Below, one piece after another: positions 1 through 8,395 of a DNA stretch of 12,414 nt; positions within the stretch are counted from its first letter, which is position 1; each line of letters opens with the position of its first letter. This DNA is from Desulfotignum sp. (GTDB lineage Bacteria > Desulfobacterota > Desulfobacteria > Desulfobacterales > Desulfobacteraceae). The stretch is from the NCBI GenBank assembly GCA_011390695.1, contig JAABRW010000191.1:1-12414 (forward strand), read 5' to 3'. Position numbers and translations under genes: made by a program. The notes under the pieces were generated by a model that had not been told where the DNA came from, made no database searches, and saw only the letters and a list, made by a program, of their open reading frames with translations.

Positions 1-908
1 GTGCCATCGGCGCCAGGCCGGTGAACATGCATTTGACCGGCCTGGAAGCGTTGGGGGCCAGAATTGATATTGACCACGGCTATATTGAAGCAAAGGCGGA
101 AAAACTTAAAGGCAGCGAAATCTATTTCGATACCCCTACCGTAACCGGGACCGAAAATCTGATGATGGCTGCTGTTCTGGCCAAAGGAAAAACCGTTCTC
201 AGAAATGCAGCCCGTGAGCCTGAAATCGTCTGCCTGGCTGATGCCTTGTCCCGTATGGGGGCAAAAATATCCGGGGCAGGTACAGCCATTATTACCATAG
301 ATGGAGTACCGCACCTTGCACCGGCACAGGTCACCGTGATTCCGGACCGCATTGAAACCGGCACATTTATGGTGGCTGCAGCCGCTACCCGGGGCAATGT
401 ATTGATTAAAGGATGCGATCCACACCATATAGGCGGGGTGATAAATAAGCTCAAGGCATCGGGTGCTGAAGTGGAAATTTACGATGACAGGATCCGCATA
501 AAAGGGGTGGAACATGTCAGAAGCGTGGACATCACAACCCTTCCCTATCCGGGATTTCCCACTGATATGCAGGCCCAGTTCATGGCCTTGATGTGTATTG
601 CGGACAGCACAAGTATTATTCATGAATCCATTTTTGAAAACCGGTTTATCCATGCCAATGAACTGATGCGCATGGGGGCGGATATTACGCTTTCCAGAGC
701 AAATATTGCCAAAGTCAAAGGGGTGTCTGAACTTCAGGCAGCGCCGGTTATGGCTTCAGACCTTCGTGCCAGTGCCTCTTTGGTAATTGCAGGACTTATG
801 GCCAAAGGCACCACCCTGATTTCCCGGGTATATCACATGGACCGGGGATACGAGGCCATTGAAGAAAAATTTTGTGCGCTGGGAGCTGACATGCAGCGTA
901 TCAAGTAA
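1..908 (+). CDS. murA: UDP-N-acetylglucosamine 1-carboxyvinyltransferase MurA (5'-truncated by window edge)
   Basis: MurA transfers enolpyruvate from PEP to UDP-GlcNAc, the first committed cytoplasmic step of peptidoglycan synthesis. The frame is open from the window edge: codons from base 3 read AIGARPVNMHLTGLEALGA, which matches the MurA active-site loop that follows the catalytic Cys (Cys115 in E. coli). Bases 1-2 (GT) are the end of that Cys-position codon. Further hallmarks are PGFPTDMQAQF with the catalytic Asp (Asp305 in E. coli; codon at 564), DLRASASLVIAG, and the C-terminal MDRGYE with the Arg equivalent to Arg397 (codon at 843). About 302 residues are visible of a family length near 420, so roughly the first 115 residues are missing. 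The GTG at 21 is an internal Val codon, not the start. comEC follows after 30 bp on the same strand, so the two are probably co-transcribed. Assignment is certain; only the 5' end is unknown. Confidence 0.97.
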   Translation, partial: AIGARPVNMHLTGLEALGARIDIDHGYIEAKAEKLKGSEIYFDTPTVTGTENLMMAAVLAKGKTVLRNAAREPEIVCLADALSRMGAKISGAGTAIITIDGVPHLAPAQVTVIPDRIETGTFMVAAAATRGNVLIKGCDPHHIGGVINKLKASGAEVEIYDDRIRIKGVEHVRSVDITTLPYPGFPTDMQAQFMALMCIADSTSIIHESIFENRFIHANELMRMGADITLSRANIAKVKGVSELQAAPVMASDLRASASLVIAGLMAKGTTLISRVYHMDRGYEAIEEKFCALGADMQRIK

Positions 909-938
909 GCAAAAATATTTATATTCGGGCGAGGATAT

Positions 939-3392
939 GTGAAACAAACATCACAGCCTTTGATTCCACCACTTGTCCCTGTAATTCTGGCCATGATTAC
1001 AGGTATTCTGGCAGGGAATGCATCCTCTCCTTCACACCTGCTTCTGGCTGTCATGTTTTTTGGTATGCTGGCACCTGTATTTTTTACAGGATATTCCGGC
1101 CCCAAATTTTTTGTTTTCTGTATATGTTTTCTGGCCGGGGTCTGGTCCGGATATCAGAGCTATCAGATGCATTTCCCCCATCTGCCCACCGGACATGTTT
1201 CCCGGTTTTACAACGATCCCGATATTACCCTTGCGGGCAGGATTGTTTCTTTTTCACGGCAGTATCCCTATAAAAATCGTGTGGTGCTGGACTGCCGGAA
1301 AATTATCACAACAGATGCAGACGGAAACGCTTTTGCCATCCCTGCCAGGGGCCGTGTGTATGTAAACATCTATGGGAAAAAAGGCAGTCTGCCAGGATTC
1401 AATGATCATATTGAGTGCCCGGGGCCCATCCGGCCTATCCGGAATTTCGGCAATCCCGGGGCTTTTGATTACCAGACCTTTCTCAAACGCCAGGGCATCT
1501 TCGGTGCAGTCCATACCGGGGCCGAAAAAATTACTTTGGTTCCAGCTGAAAATCTTTTTGGATTCGCCCGGTGGATGCAGGGGTTGGAAAAAACTCGAAA
1601 CCAGTTTTACCATTTTATAATGACCCGGCTCAACCATCAGGATGCGGCCCATATTCTGGCTGCCCTGGTCACCGGGAAAAAACAGCAGATGCCCCCACAG
1701 ATACGTGACACGTTTTCACAGGCAGGGGCAAGCCATCTGCTGGCTATTTCAGGACTGCATCTGGGAATATTGTCATTAATATTTTATAATTTTTTTTACT
1801 GGATACTGGCAGGATTTTCACCCTTGGTGATCTCGGCCAGGGCCAGGAAAATTGCCGGTATGCTTACCCTTGTTCCCTTGTGTGTATATGCGCTGTTTTG
1901 CGGGTTTTCACCTTCCACCCAGCGGGCATTTATTATGATCAGCATTTTTATGATCGCGTTTCTGGGTGAAAAACAAAGCCATCCCATCAATATTCTTGCA
2001 GGGGCCGGTATTCTTATTTTGATGGCAGATCCAGGGTCTTTGTTTTCCATTTCATTTCAACTGTCTTTTTCAGCGGTGCTGTTCATTGTTCTTGGCCTGG
2101 GTGTGGTGGCCGGATACCAGAGGCTTCATATTCCCCTGGTTCCAAAATTTATGGTGTCCATCTGCATAGTAACCGTGTTGGCCGGGCTTGGAACATTTCC
2201 GTTGATTGCTCTGTATTTCAACACGCTCTCTTTGGTTCAGATTCCGGCAAATCTGGTACTGGTGCCTGTCATAGGGTTTGTATGTCTGCCCCTTGGCCTG
2301 GTGAGCCTGGTTTTCTGGCCTGTGTTCCCCGGTATTTCAGCAGTGTTGTTGACAATGGCGGCAAAACTGGTTTCTTTTTGTCTTTCATTTGTTTCCTGGC
2401 TTACCGGGTTTCCTTTTTCCTGGTTCCATCTGCCGTCTTTGTCGGTATATGATGTGGCGGCCATCTATGCTGTTATGGGAGCAGGTTATTATATCTTGTC
2501 TTTTAAAAGGACAAAACCGGCCATATTGGTATGCACCGCCATCATCACCATTGTATCTGTGCATGGGATACGGCAGCTGACACCTGCAAAGCTTTCTGAC
2601 CACATGTCCATCACCGTCCTGGATGTGGGCCAGGGAAATGCGGCATTGATTCAGACCATTGAAGGAAAAAAAATTCTGGTGGACGGGGGTGGCTTTTCAG
2701 GGGGAAGCAATTTTGATACAGGACGGCATATTGTGGCTCCTTTTTTATGGCAGCAGCGTATCATGGCACTGGATGCGGTCATCCTCACCCACCCTGACAC
2801 AGACCACATGAACGGACTGGTATTTATACTGGAAAATTTCAAGGTTGGATCACTGGTAAAAAATGCAGACAAAAGTACCAGAAAAGGGTATGAAAAGATC
2901 ATGGCCGCCTGTCGCCGCAGGCAAATTCCGGTTTTTATTCCGGATTGCTCACAAAACAAAATGACCTATGGCAAAACACAATTAGAATTTTTCCAATGTG
3001 AATCTGTTCAACCCGGACTGGATTTCAATAACAATTCGCTGGTTTTCAAGCTGAAGTTCAAAACGTTTTATATGCTTTTTCCAGGAGATATCATGGAAAC
3101 AAGAGAAGGACTTCTGGCCCGGGCTGTCCAGAAACATCCGGGCGCCAAAATTCTGCTGGCCCCTCACCACGGCAGCAATACATCTTCCACCAAATTTTTC
3201 CTTGATAAAGTTCATCCTGAAAGTGTAATAATATCCTGCGGATTTAATAACCGTTACGGGTTTCCCCATCCAGATGTTCTGGACCGATACCGGCAGAAAG
3301 GCATCCATATTTTTAGAACAGATACCCATGGTGCGGTCACCATTACATCCTCTGGTAACGGATATACAATTGTTACCCATAAAGGCGGCTAA
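939..3392 (+). CDS. comEC: ComEC/Rec2-family DNA internalisation channel
   Basis: This 817-aa inner-membrane protein belongs to the ComEC/Rec2 family, which moves single-stranded DNA into the cytoplasm during natural transformation. The order is complete. Two or three N-terminal membrane helices (about residues 8-70) lead into an OB-like DUF4131 region (about 70-200, with the GxPGAFDYxxFLKRxGI signature). The polytopic Competence domain (about 235-530) carries the SGLH motif at 271-274. The C-terminal metallo-beta-lactamase-like domain starts at LDVGQG (561-566) and VDGGG (581-585). It has the metal motif HPDTDH (618-623, pattern HxDxDH), PGD (715-717) and APHHGSNTS with His743/His744. The start is the GTG at 939, preceded by GAGG at 931-934; the overlapping ATG at 937 is followed at once by a stop. 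Length and motifs are typical for the family, with no frameshift. Whether the organism is competent cannot be judged here, as no other com or type IV pilus genes are visible. Confidence 0.94.
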   Translation: MKQTSQPLIPPLVPVILAMITGILAGNASSPSHLLLAVMFFGMLAPVFFTGYSGPKFFVFCICFLAGVWSGYQSYQMHFPHLPTGHVSRFYNDPDITLAGRIVSFSRQYPYKNRVVLDCRKIITTDADGNAFAIPARGRVYVNIYGKKGSLPGFNDHIECPGPIRPIRNFGNPGAFDYQTFLKRQGIFGAVHTGAEKITLVPAENLFGFARWMQGLEKTRNQFYHFIMTRLNHQDAAHILAALVTGKKQQMPPQIRDTFSQAGASHLLAISGLHLGILSLIFYNFFYWILAGFSPLVISARARKIAGMLTLVPLCVYALFCGFSPSTQRAFIMISIFMIAFLGEKQSHPINILAGAGILILMADPGSLFSISFQLSFSAVLFIVLGLGVVAGYQRLHIPLVPKFMVSICIVTVLAGLGTFPLIALYFNTLSLVQIPANLVLVPVIGFVCLPLGLVSLVFWPVFPGISAVLLTMAAKLVSFCLSFVSWLTGFPFSWFHLPSLSVYDVAAIYAVMGAGYYILSFKRTKPAILVCTAIITIVSVHGIRQLTPAKLSDHMSITVLDVGQGNAALIQTIEGKKILVDGGGFSGGSNFDTGRHIVAPFLWQQRIMALDAVILTHPDTDHMNGLVFILENFKVGSLVKNADKSTRKGYEKIMAACRRRQIPVFIPDCSQNKMTYGKTQLEFFQCESVQPGLDFNNNSLVFKLKFKTFYMLFPGDIMETREGLLARAVQKHPGAKILLAPHHGSNTSSTKFFLDKVHPESVIISCGFNNRYGFPHPDVLDRYRQKGIHIFRTDTHGAVTITSSGNGYTIVTHKGG

Positions 3393-3394
3393 TC

Positions 3395-4219
3395 GTGTAT
3401 TATATTTATTTTCCCTATGTTTTTTTGTTGTCAGGACTGACGTTACTTGCCTGCTTCCGGAAAAAAAATCCCAAATGGTGGGCAATTATGGTTTTGCTGG
3501 CCCCTGTCACCACCCCGTATGTAATTTTCAAATCAAAAAAGACTGCGGGCATGATCCTTTTCATGGTGTTTCTGGCAAGTTTTTCCATGGTTGCGGGGGC
3601 AGAATTTTATATCTGGGCACAGGAAAAAGAAAAAAATAAATATGCCCACCTGCCCCCCATCACCAGCCAGGTGCTCCGGCTGTGTGACACGCTCAAGCAG
3701 ACCACCAATGATCTGGATGCCGGTCTGGTAAAACTGGAAAACATGTCCAAGGTGGAATCAAGTCTTGAAAAAGTGCGACAGACCATTGCATTTATCAAAA
3801 TTTTGCGCATTACCCTGGCCCAGAATCAGGATGCCATTGAACGGCTGGCGAAATTTACAACAGACTACCAAGATTATTTCATGAAAAAGGAATTACAATG
3901 GATTTATCAGGTCCGGGAATATTATACCAACCGCCTGGTCATCCGCCATTTTCAAAGCCTTGAAACCTATCTGGATGATTTTAATGCCCTGCTTACCTAT
4001 ACTGCCACCAATTTTTCCCATATTGCAGAACATAAGGATCCTGCCAGCTTGAAAAATTATGATGAATACTATCTGCGCTACAGGCGGGCAGTGGACCGCC
4101 ACAATGCCTTTAATGTCCAGCGAATCGAGTTCCAGAACAATTATGTGAAAAAATACCCTGCCATCAAAGACTACCTGCCGGGTGAACGTCAGACAGAAAG
4201 TTTTCTGCTGTGGGAATAG
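3395..4219 (+). CDS. unrecognised membrane-anchored helical protein downstream of comEC
   Basis: I do not recognise this 274-aa protein. Three hydrophobic segments lie at the N-terminus (about residues 3-20, 28-45 and 50-70). A soluble, charged, probably all-helical part of about 200 residues follows, rich in Leu, Gln, Lys, Asp and Tyr and of the kind that forms helical bundles or coiled coils. There are no Cys or His clusters, nucleotide-binding loops or catalytic motifs. The chosen start is the GTG at 3395, two bases after the comEC stop, with the GGCGGC stretch (3384-3389) as a weak ribosome site; translational coupling to comEC is likely. Its 3' end overlaps the convergent activase gene by 31 bp (4189-4219). 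The continuous frame, the organised hydrophobic-to-hydrophilic layout and the tight spacing argue that it is a real gene. A role linked to DNA uptake or the envelope would be guesswork from position alone. Confidence 0.8.
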   Translation: MYYIYFPYVFLLSGLTLLACFRKKNPKWWAIMVLLAPVTTPYVIFKSKKTAGMILFMVFLASFSMVAGAEFYIWAQEKEKNKYAHLPPITSQVLRLCDTLKQTTNDLDAGLVKLENMSKVESSLEKVRQTIAFIKILRITLAQNQDAIERLAKFTTDYQDYFMKKELQWIYQVREYYTNRLVIRHFQSLETYLDDFNALLTYTATNFSHIAEHKDPASLKNYDEYYLRYRRAVDRHNAFNVQRIEFQNNYVKKYPAIKDYLPGERQTESFLLWE

Positions 4220-7200
4220 CTCCTGGGCCTGAAATATTTGATAAAGGGCACAATCACTTTGTTTTTATTGCCCCCGGACACATCATAAGTGATACTGACA
4301 ATGGGCACGCCGATTTTGGCTTCCAGTCTGGCAGCCATGGCTTCAGTAACCAGGCCCGGGCAGCAGAAGGCTGGATTGGTCTGGACAAGCAGTGCCAGGT
4401 CCGGATGCTCCTGGAGGATATGGTGAATTTTTAAGATATTATCCATGGATTCTCCGGTATGTTCCGGCTGGATGCCGTATTGCTCCAGGATATTTTCATA
4501 GGAGCTTCCAACCATAAAATGCGATTCCTGCAGTATGGGTTCAAAATACGGGTAATATTTTTTTTCCATGGCCTGCATGGCAACAAGCAGGGCTTTGTTG
4601 GAAATCAGGCTCAGGTATTTGCCTTCCTTGAACCATTTTTTAAAATAGGAATTGGCAATAATTTTGATATATTTATAATACGGTGTGGTGACAACCTCGC
4701 CGCCATTTGCTTCGATATAATGAATCAGGTTCTGGTTCATTATATCATTATCCCTCACATACAGATCTCCGAAAATGGCCACCTTGGGCCGGGTGCCGAC
4801 ATCCTGTGTCCTGATACGTTTAAACAGGGAAATAGCCTCTTCCAGGGCTTTTTCCTTGGACTGGTTCAGGGCAAAGGCCCTGCTGATAATATCCAGGGCC
4901 CGGGACATTGTCCGGTCGGTTTCTCCCTTGTTTGTTTCATAGGGTCTGATCCTGCAGCCGATGCTCCTGAGGAGCCCGCCGAACATATAGGCAAAATAGG
5001 CATTGGTGGAAGCACGAAAAGATATATCAAACAAGGACAATTCACCAAGATAGATACCTGATTTTTCAAATCCGTTTCCTTCCCGCTGAAGAATCTGCTG
5101 AATATGATACGGATACATCCTGATATTGCAGGCGATGTCCGACCGATTCAGCCACAGCAGGGTTTTGGCCGGATCCAGGTCATGTTTTTTCACGGTGTGG
5201 ATAAACCCGGCGGCAACCGCATTGAGGGGGATGCACTGGCCGGTATTGGTGAGCAGGCTTTTTTTCAGGGTTTCAAGGGTCTCTTCCATCAAAAAGGCCT
5301 GGTACCCTTCGCTTTGAAAGGTGGAAACAATCAATTGCCCGGTCAAGGCATCCCAGTTGGGAAATATAATGCTTTTTTCTTCCGGGCGGTCAAAATACCG
5401 GGGAGAAAAATCCAGGGGCAGGGCAGGGGGTCTGGTCCTGGCCCGGTGGTGGTTATTAAAGGACCTTACCGCTGATTCAATGCGGGTTTCATACCCCACA
5501 CTGGAATCATGTTCATCCAGTTCCAGTACCAGATATGGTTTGTTGCATCTTTCCATGATCTGTTTGAAATAATCCACCCCGAATGCATCCGGGGAACACT
5601 TGAAAGAGGTGATGTATACCGGATACAGATCCTCTGAAAGTGCGGCTGCATAGGCGGATTTCAGGATTTGGGCGGCATGTTTCCAGTGGATTTCTTCCAG
5701 CAGGGGTTGAATGGGGGTAAAATCAATGTCTGCGGTATCCAGCATGTCCTGGAAAAAGGTTTCCACCCCCAGATTTTCAAAAATATGGGGTATGCGGTGG
5801 TTCATGGTGTCAGACAGTACAGTATAGGGACGTCCCAGGAGCAATACTTTGCTGCCGGGCGCAGCACGTCTTTGTTCTGCATAGAGTGCTGATAATCTTG
5901 TCTGGTTTTCCTTGCGAAATGCCAGGGCCTTGTCCCAGGCAGTATTGATATCAAAAAAAGAAAACAAAAAATCTTGGGAAATTTGTTTGAGCATCTGATA
6001 CAGCGCCATTTTGGTATGAAAACTGGTATACAGATACTTGATGGTGGGCATGAGCAGGCGCCGGGCATCATAGTGGTCCAGGCAGGAAATGATGGAAGGA
6101 CTGAACTGGGTGTAATAACAATGCTGGCGCCTTATCCGCTTTTGATCTGTTTTTTCTTCAAAATAAAAAGGCAGAAACACATAATCTGCTTTTTCAAAAA
6201 GATGGGCCACATGCCCGTGCAGGGCGGTCACCGGTGCACAAAACTCTGCTCTGGCAACCGTTTTTCCTAAAGCCACCGGGTGTTTCAGGTTCCGGCTGGT
6301 AATGGTTTTAATGCCCAGGCGGGAAAAAAAGAATTCCCAGAATTCCAGGTCTTCAAACAGATGCAGGGCAGCGGGAATACCGATGGTGAAGCTGTGTTTT
6401 TCCGGATGGCGGACAACGGGCAGCAATTGTTTTTTGCGTAATTTTTTCAGGTCATAGGGTTTTTTGCTGGGTACCATTTTTTGGGTATCATAATCCCGGC
6501 CGCACAAAAACCCATAGGCCCGGGGCTGACCATCCACCAGGGCAATGGTCAGTTTGCAATGGTTGGTGCACAACTGGCAGACCTCCTGGTGTACCGGGAT
6601 GTTTTTTTTCCACAGGCCGAATCCCCTGAACTGTGTCTGGGTGATGTTTTTTTCACGGGCCAGCAGCGCCACCCCCAGGGCACCGGTCAAATGGCATAAC
6701 CGGGACACATGGATGGGTTTTTGCAGTTTTTGTTCAAACGCTGCCACCAGGGCCTTGTTTCTGGCTGTTGCCCCCTGAAAAAGAATACAGTTTCCGATCC
6801 TGCCCACAGTGGCCACTTTGCTCAGGTAATTGTCTCTGACCGAATGGAGAACCGATGCCAGAATTTCATTTTTCTTATATCCTTCAGCAAAATAATAATT
6901 AATGTCACGCTCCATGAAAACCGTGCACCGGTCGCTGGACACCGGGGCCTGGATCCCCTCTGCCCGTTCTGAATATTCTGAAAGCGGGCAGGACAGCTTT
7001 TCAGCCTGTTCCTCAATGAAACTGCCTGTACCGGCTGCACACACGGTATTCATTACAGAAGCGGTCACCATGCCGTCCTTGAGCAGGGTGAATTTGGCAT
7101 CCTGGCCCCCTATTTCAATGATGGTGTCCACATTTTTGTTCAGATTAACCGCTGCAGTGGCATGGGCGGTTATCTCATCTGGCTCGATATCCGCTCCGAT

Positions 7201-8394
7201 AACCCTGCCGCTGATGCGGCGGCCGGAACCGGTTGTACCACAACCCTTGACGGAAACCGCAAGACCGGCATCCGCCAGGAATGTATCCATGGCTTTGAAT
7301 ATTTTCTGGACCGCCTGGACAGGGCGCGATGCGGTTTTGGTATAGCACCCCACAATGGGATCTCCGTTCTGGTTTATCAATATGCTCTTGGTGGAGGTAG
7401 ATCCCACATCCAGGCCCAGATAGGTGTCTGAAAGATCCAGACAGCCAGGATCCGTGTAGATGTCGGTTTCCACACCGTCATGAACAAACTGTTTGAAACA
7501 GTGGAAATCCGGATAATCCGACAGTGTGAGAGATAAAGCCGGATAAAGGTAATTGTTTTTCCGGGCCGTGGTTTTGAAAAAACCGCTGGCAGAATCAAAA
7601 TTAACAGGAGCCGGTATTTTTGTCTGCATGTGATCCCACAGGCACAAAGCTGCACCGGCTGCACCATATACATCTGAATATGCATCAATGTTCAGGGAAA
7701 GACCGAGAATGGATTCCAGGTACCGGGTCACTGACGCATTTTTGGCAACCCCGCCGCAAAAAACTACACTGCCCTTTATATCATTGCCTTTGAAAAGGGT
7801 GTTTACAATATTTTTGGCCAGCCCGTAACACAAACCATCACAAATCTGTGCAATGTTATACCCTTCCTGCTGGGCATGAATAAGATCTGTTTTGGCAAAA
7901 ACAGCACACCGGGTAGCAATATCCGGTCGCTCCTGATTGTTATTCAGGGCTTTTTCACTGATTTCAGCAGATCCTTTCAGATTAAGGCGCCTGGCCTGCT
8001 GATCCAGAAAACTGCCGGTTCCGGCGGCACAGGAGGTGTTGTGCCTGGCACCGGTATAATTGTTTTGTTTGTCAAACAGACTCAGGGAAAATTTTTCTCC
8101 GCCAACATGCAGCAGTGCATCACATGCATCTTTGTGAAATGCCCTGGCAGCCCTTATTACAGCAACCTGTTCATCAAACCGGTCATGGGAAAAAACAAAC
8201 GAAGGGGTGGCATCGGTCACAGCCACATATTGCACAGTGCGCAGCGCCTCATGGGACAGCAGTGTGGACAGACAGGATGTGACATCTCCCTGGTGATCAG
8301 CTGTGGCCTTATGCAGTAAATTTTTATTATTATCTATTACAGCAATGTTCACAGACACGGATCCAACATCAATACCTACAATCGCATAATCCAT
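4189..8394 (-). CDS. giant acyl-CoA dehydratase activase / HgdB-like fusion protein (BadF/BcrA ATPase x2, DUF2229)
   Basis: This 1401-aa cytoplasmic protein belongs to the long activase family related to HgdC, the ATP-driven electron donor of 2-hydroxyacyl-CoA dehydratases and benzoyl-CoA reductases. Two tandem ASKHA ATPase domains are visible. Domain 1 (about 4-252) has IDVGS (8-12), CAAGTGSF with Cys122, and RCAVF with Cys163. Domain 2 (about 325-580) has LDVGSTSTK (328-336), IGGQDAK (428-434), Cys452 and Cys490. A Cys cluster (C606xxC609xxxC613, then C631) links to a DUF2229/COG3580-like region from about 668 and an HgdB-like stretch with LLLGRPY (851-857) and FKCSPDAFGVDYF (931-943). A final COG3581-like part (about 1005-1390) contains TGQCIPLNA and NPAFCCPGL. 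In HgdC, one [4Fe-4S] cluster is held by two Cys from each of two subunits; here both pairs lie on one chain. The ATG at 8394 comes one base after the stop of the upstream gene. No separate dehydratase subunits are nearby, so the substrate is unknown. Confidence 0.93.
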   Translation of the reverse strand: MDYAIVGIDVGSVSVNIAVIDNNKNLLHKATADHQGDVTSCLSTLLSHEALRTVQYVAVTDATPSFVFSHDRFDEQVAVIRAARAFHKDACDALLHVGGEKFSLSLFDKQNNYTGARHNTSCAAGTGSFLDQQARRLNLKGSAEISEKALNNNQERPDIATRCAVFAKTDLIHAQQEGYNIAQICDGLCYGLAKNIVNTLFKGNDIKGSVVFCGGVAKNASVTRYLESILGLSLNIDAYSDVYGAAGAALCLWDHMQTKIPAPVNFDSASGFFKTTARKNNYLYPALSLTLSDYPDFHCFKQFVHDGVETDIYTDPGCLDLSDTYLGLDVGSTSTKSILINQNGDPIVGCYTKTASRPVQAVQKIFKAMDTFLADAGLAVSVKGCGTTGSGRRISGRVIGADIEPDEITAHATAAVNLNKNVDTIIEIGGQDAKFTLLKDGMVTASVMNTVCAAGTGSFIEEQAEKLSCPLSEYSERAEGIQAPVSSDRCTVFMERDINYYFAEGYKKNEILASVLHSVRDNYLSKVATVGRIGNCILFQGATARNKALVAAFEQKLQKPIHVSRLCHLTGALGVALLAREKNITQTQFRGFGLWKKNIPVHQEVCQLCTNHCKLTIALVDGQPRAYGFLCGRDYDTQKMVPSKKPYDLKKLRKKQLLPVVRHPEKHSFTIGIPAALHLFEDLEFWEFFFSRLGIKTITSRNLKHPVALGKTVARAEFCAPVTALHGHVAHLFEKADYVFLPFYFEEKTDQKRIRRQHCYYTQFSPSIISCLDHYDARRLLMPTIKYLYTSFHTKMALYQMLKQISQDFLFSFFDINTAWDKALAFRKENQTRLSALYAEQRRAAPGSKVLLLGRPYTVLSDTMNHRIPHIFENLGVETFFQDMLDTADIDFTPIQPLLEEIHWKHAAQILKSAYAAALSEDLYPVYITSFKCSPDAFGVDYFKQIMERCNKPYLVLELDEHDSSVGYETRIESAVRSFNNHHRARTRPPALPLDFSPRYFDRPEEKSIIFPNWDALTGQLIVSTFQSEGYQAFLMEETLETLKKSLLTNTGQCIPLNAVAAGFIHTVKKHDLDPAKTLLWLNRSDIACNIRMYPYHIQQILQREGNGFEKSGIYLGELSLFDISFRASTNAYFAYMFGGLLRSIGCRIRPYETNKGETDRTMSRALDIISRAFALNQSKEKALEEAISLFKRIRTQDVGTRPKVAIFGDLYVRDNDIMNQNLIHYIEANGGEVVTTPYYKYIKIIANSYFKKWFKEGKYLSLISNKALLVAMQAMEKKYYPYFEPILQESHFMVGSSYENILEQYGIQPEHTGESMDNILKIHHILQEHPDLALLVQTNPAFCCPGLVTEAMAARLEAKIGVPIVSITYDVSGGNKNKVIVPFIKYFRPRSYSHSRKLSV

Positions 8395-8395
8395 T

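Noticed and set aside
122..454. 110-codon open frame on the - strand inside murA
   Set aside because: It is a shadow of strongly conserved MurA coding sequence with no independent start signals.
909..938. Possible terminator or promoter between murA and comEC
   Set aside because: The 30-bp AT-rich spacer has no inverted repeat and no paired -35/-10 boxes; only the comEC ribosome site is convincing.
2982..3485. 167-codon open frame on the - strand
   Set aside because: It is antisense to the metallo-beta-lactamase domain of ComEC and has no gene-like features.
4459..5061. 200-codon open frame on the + strand
   Set aside because: It is fully antisense to the activase coding sequence, has low-complexity Phe/Gly/Ile composition, and no recognisable domain or ribosome site.
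5104..5475. 123-codon + strand frame antisense to the activase
   Set aside because: Its length is explained by codon bias of the opposite strand; no domain, no ribosome site.
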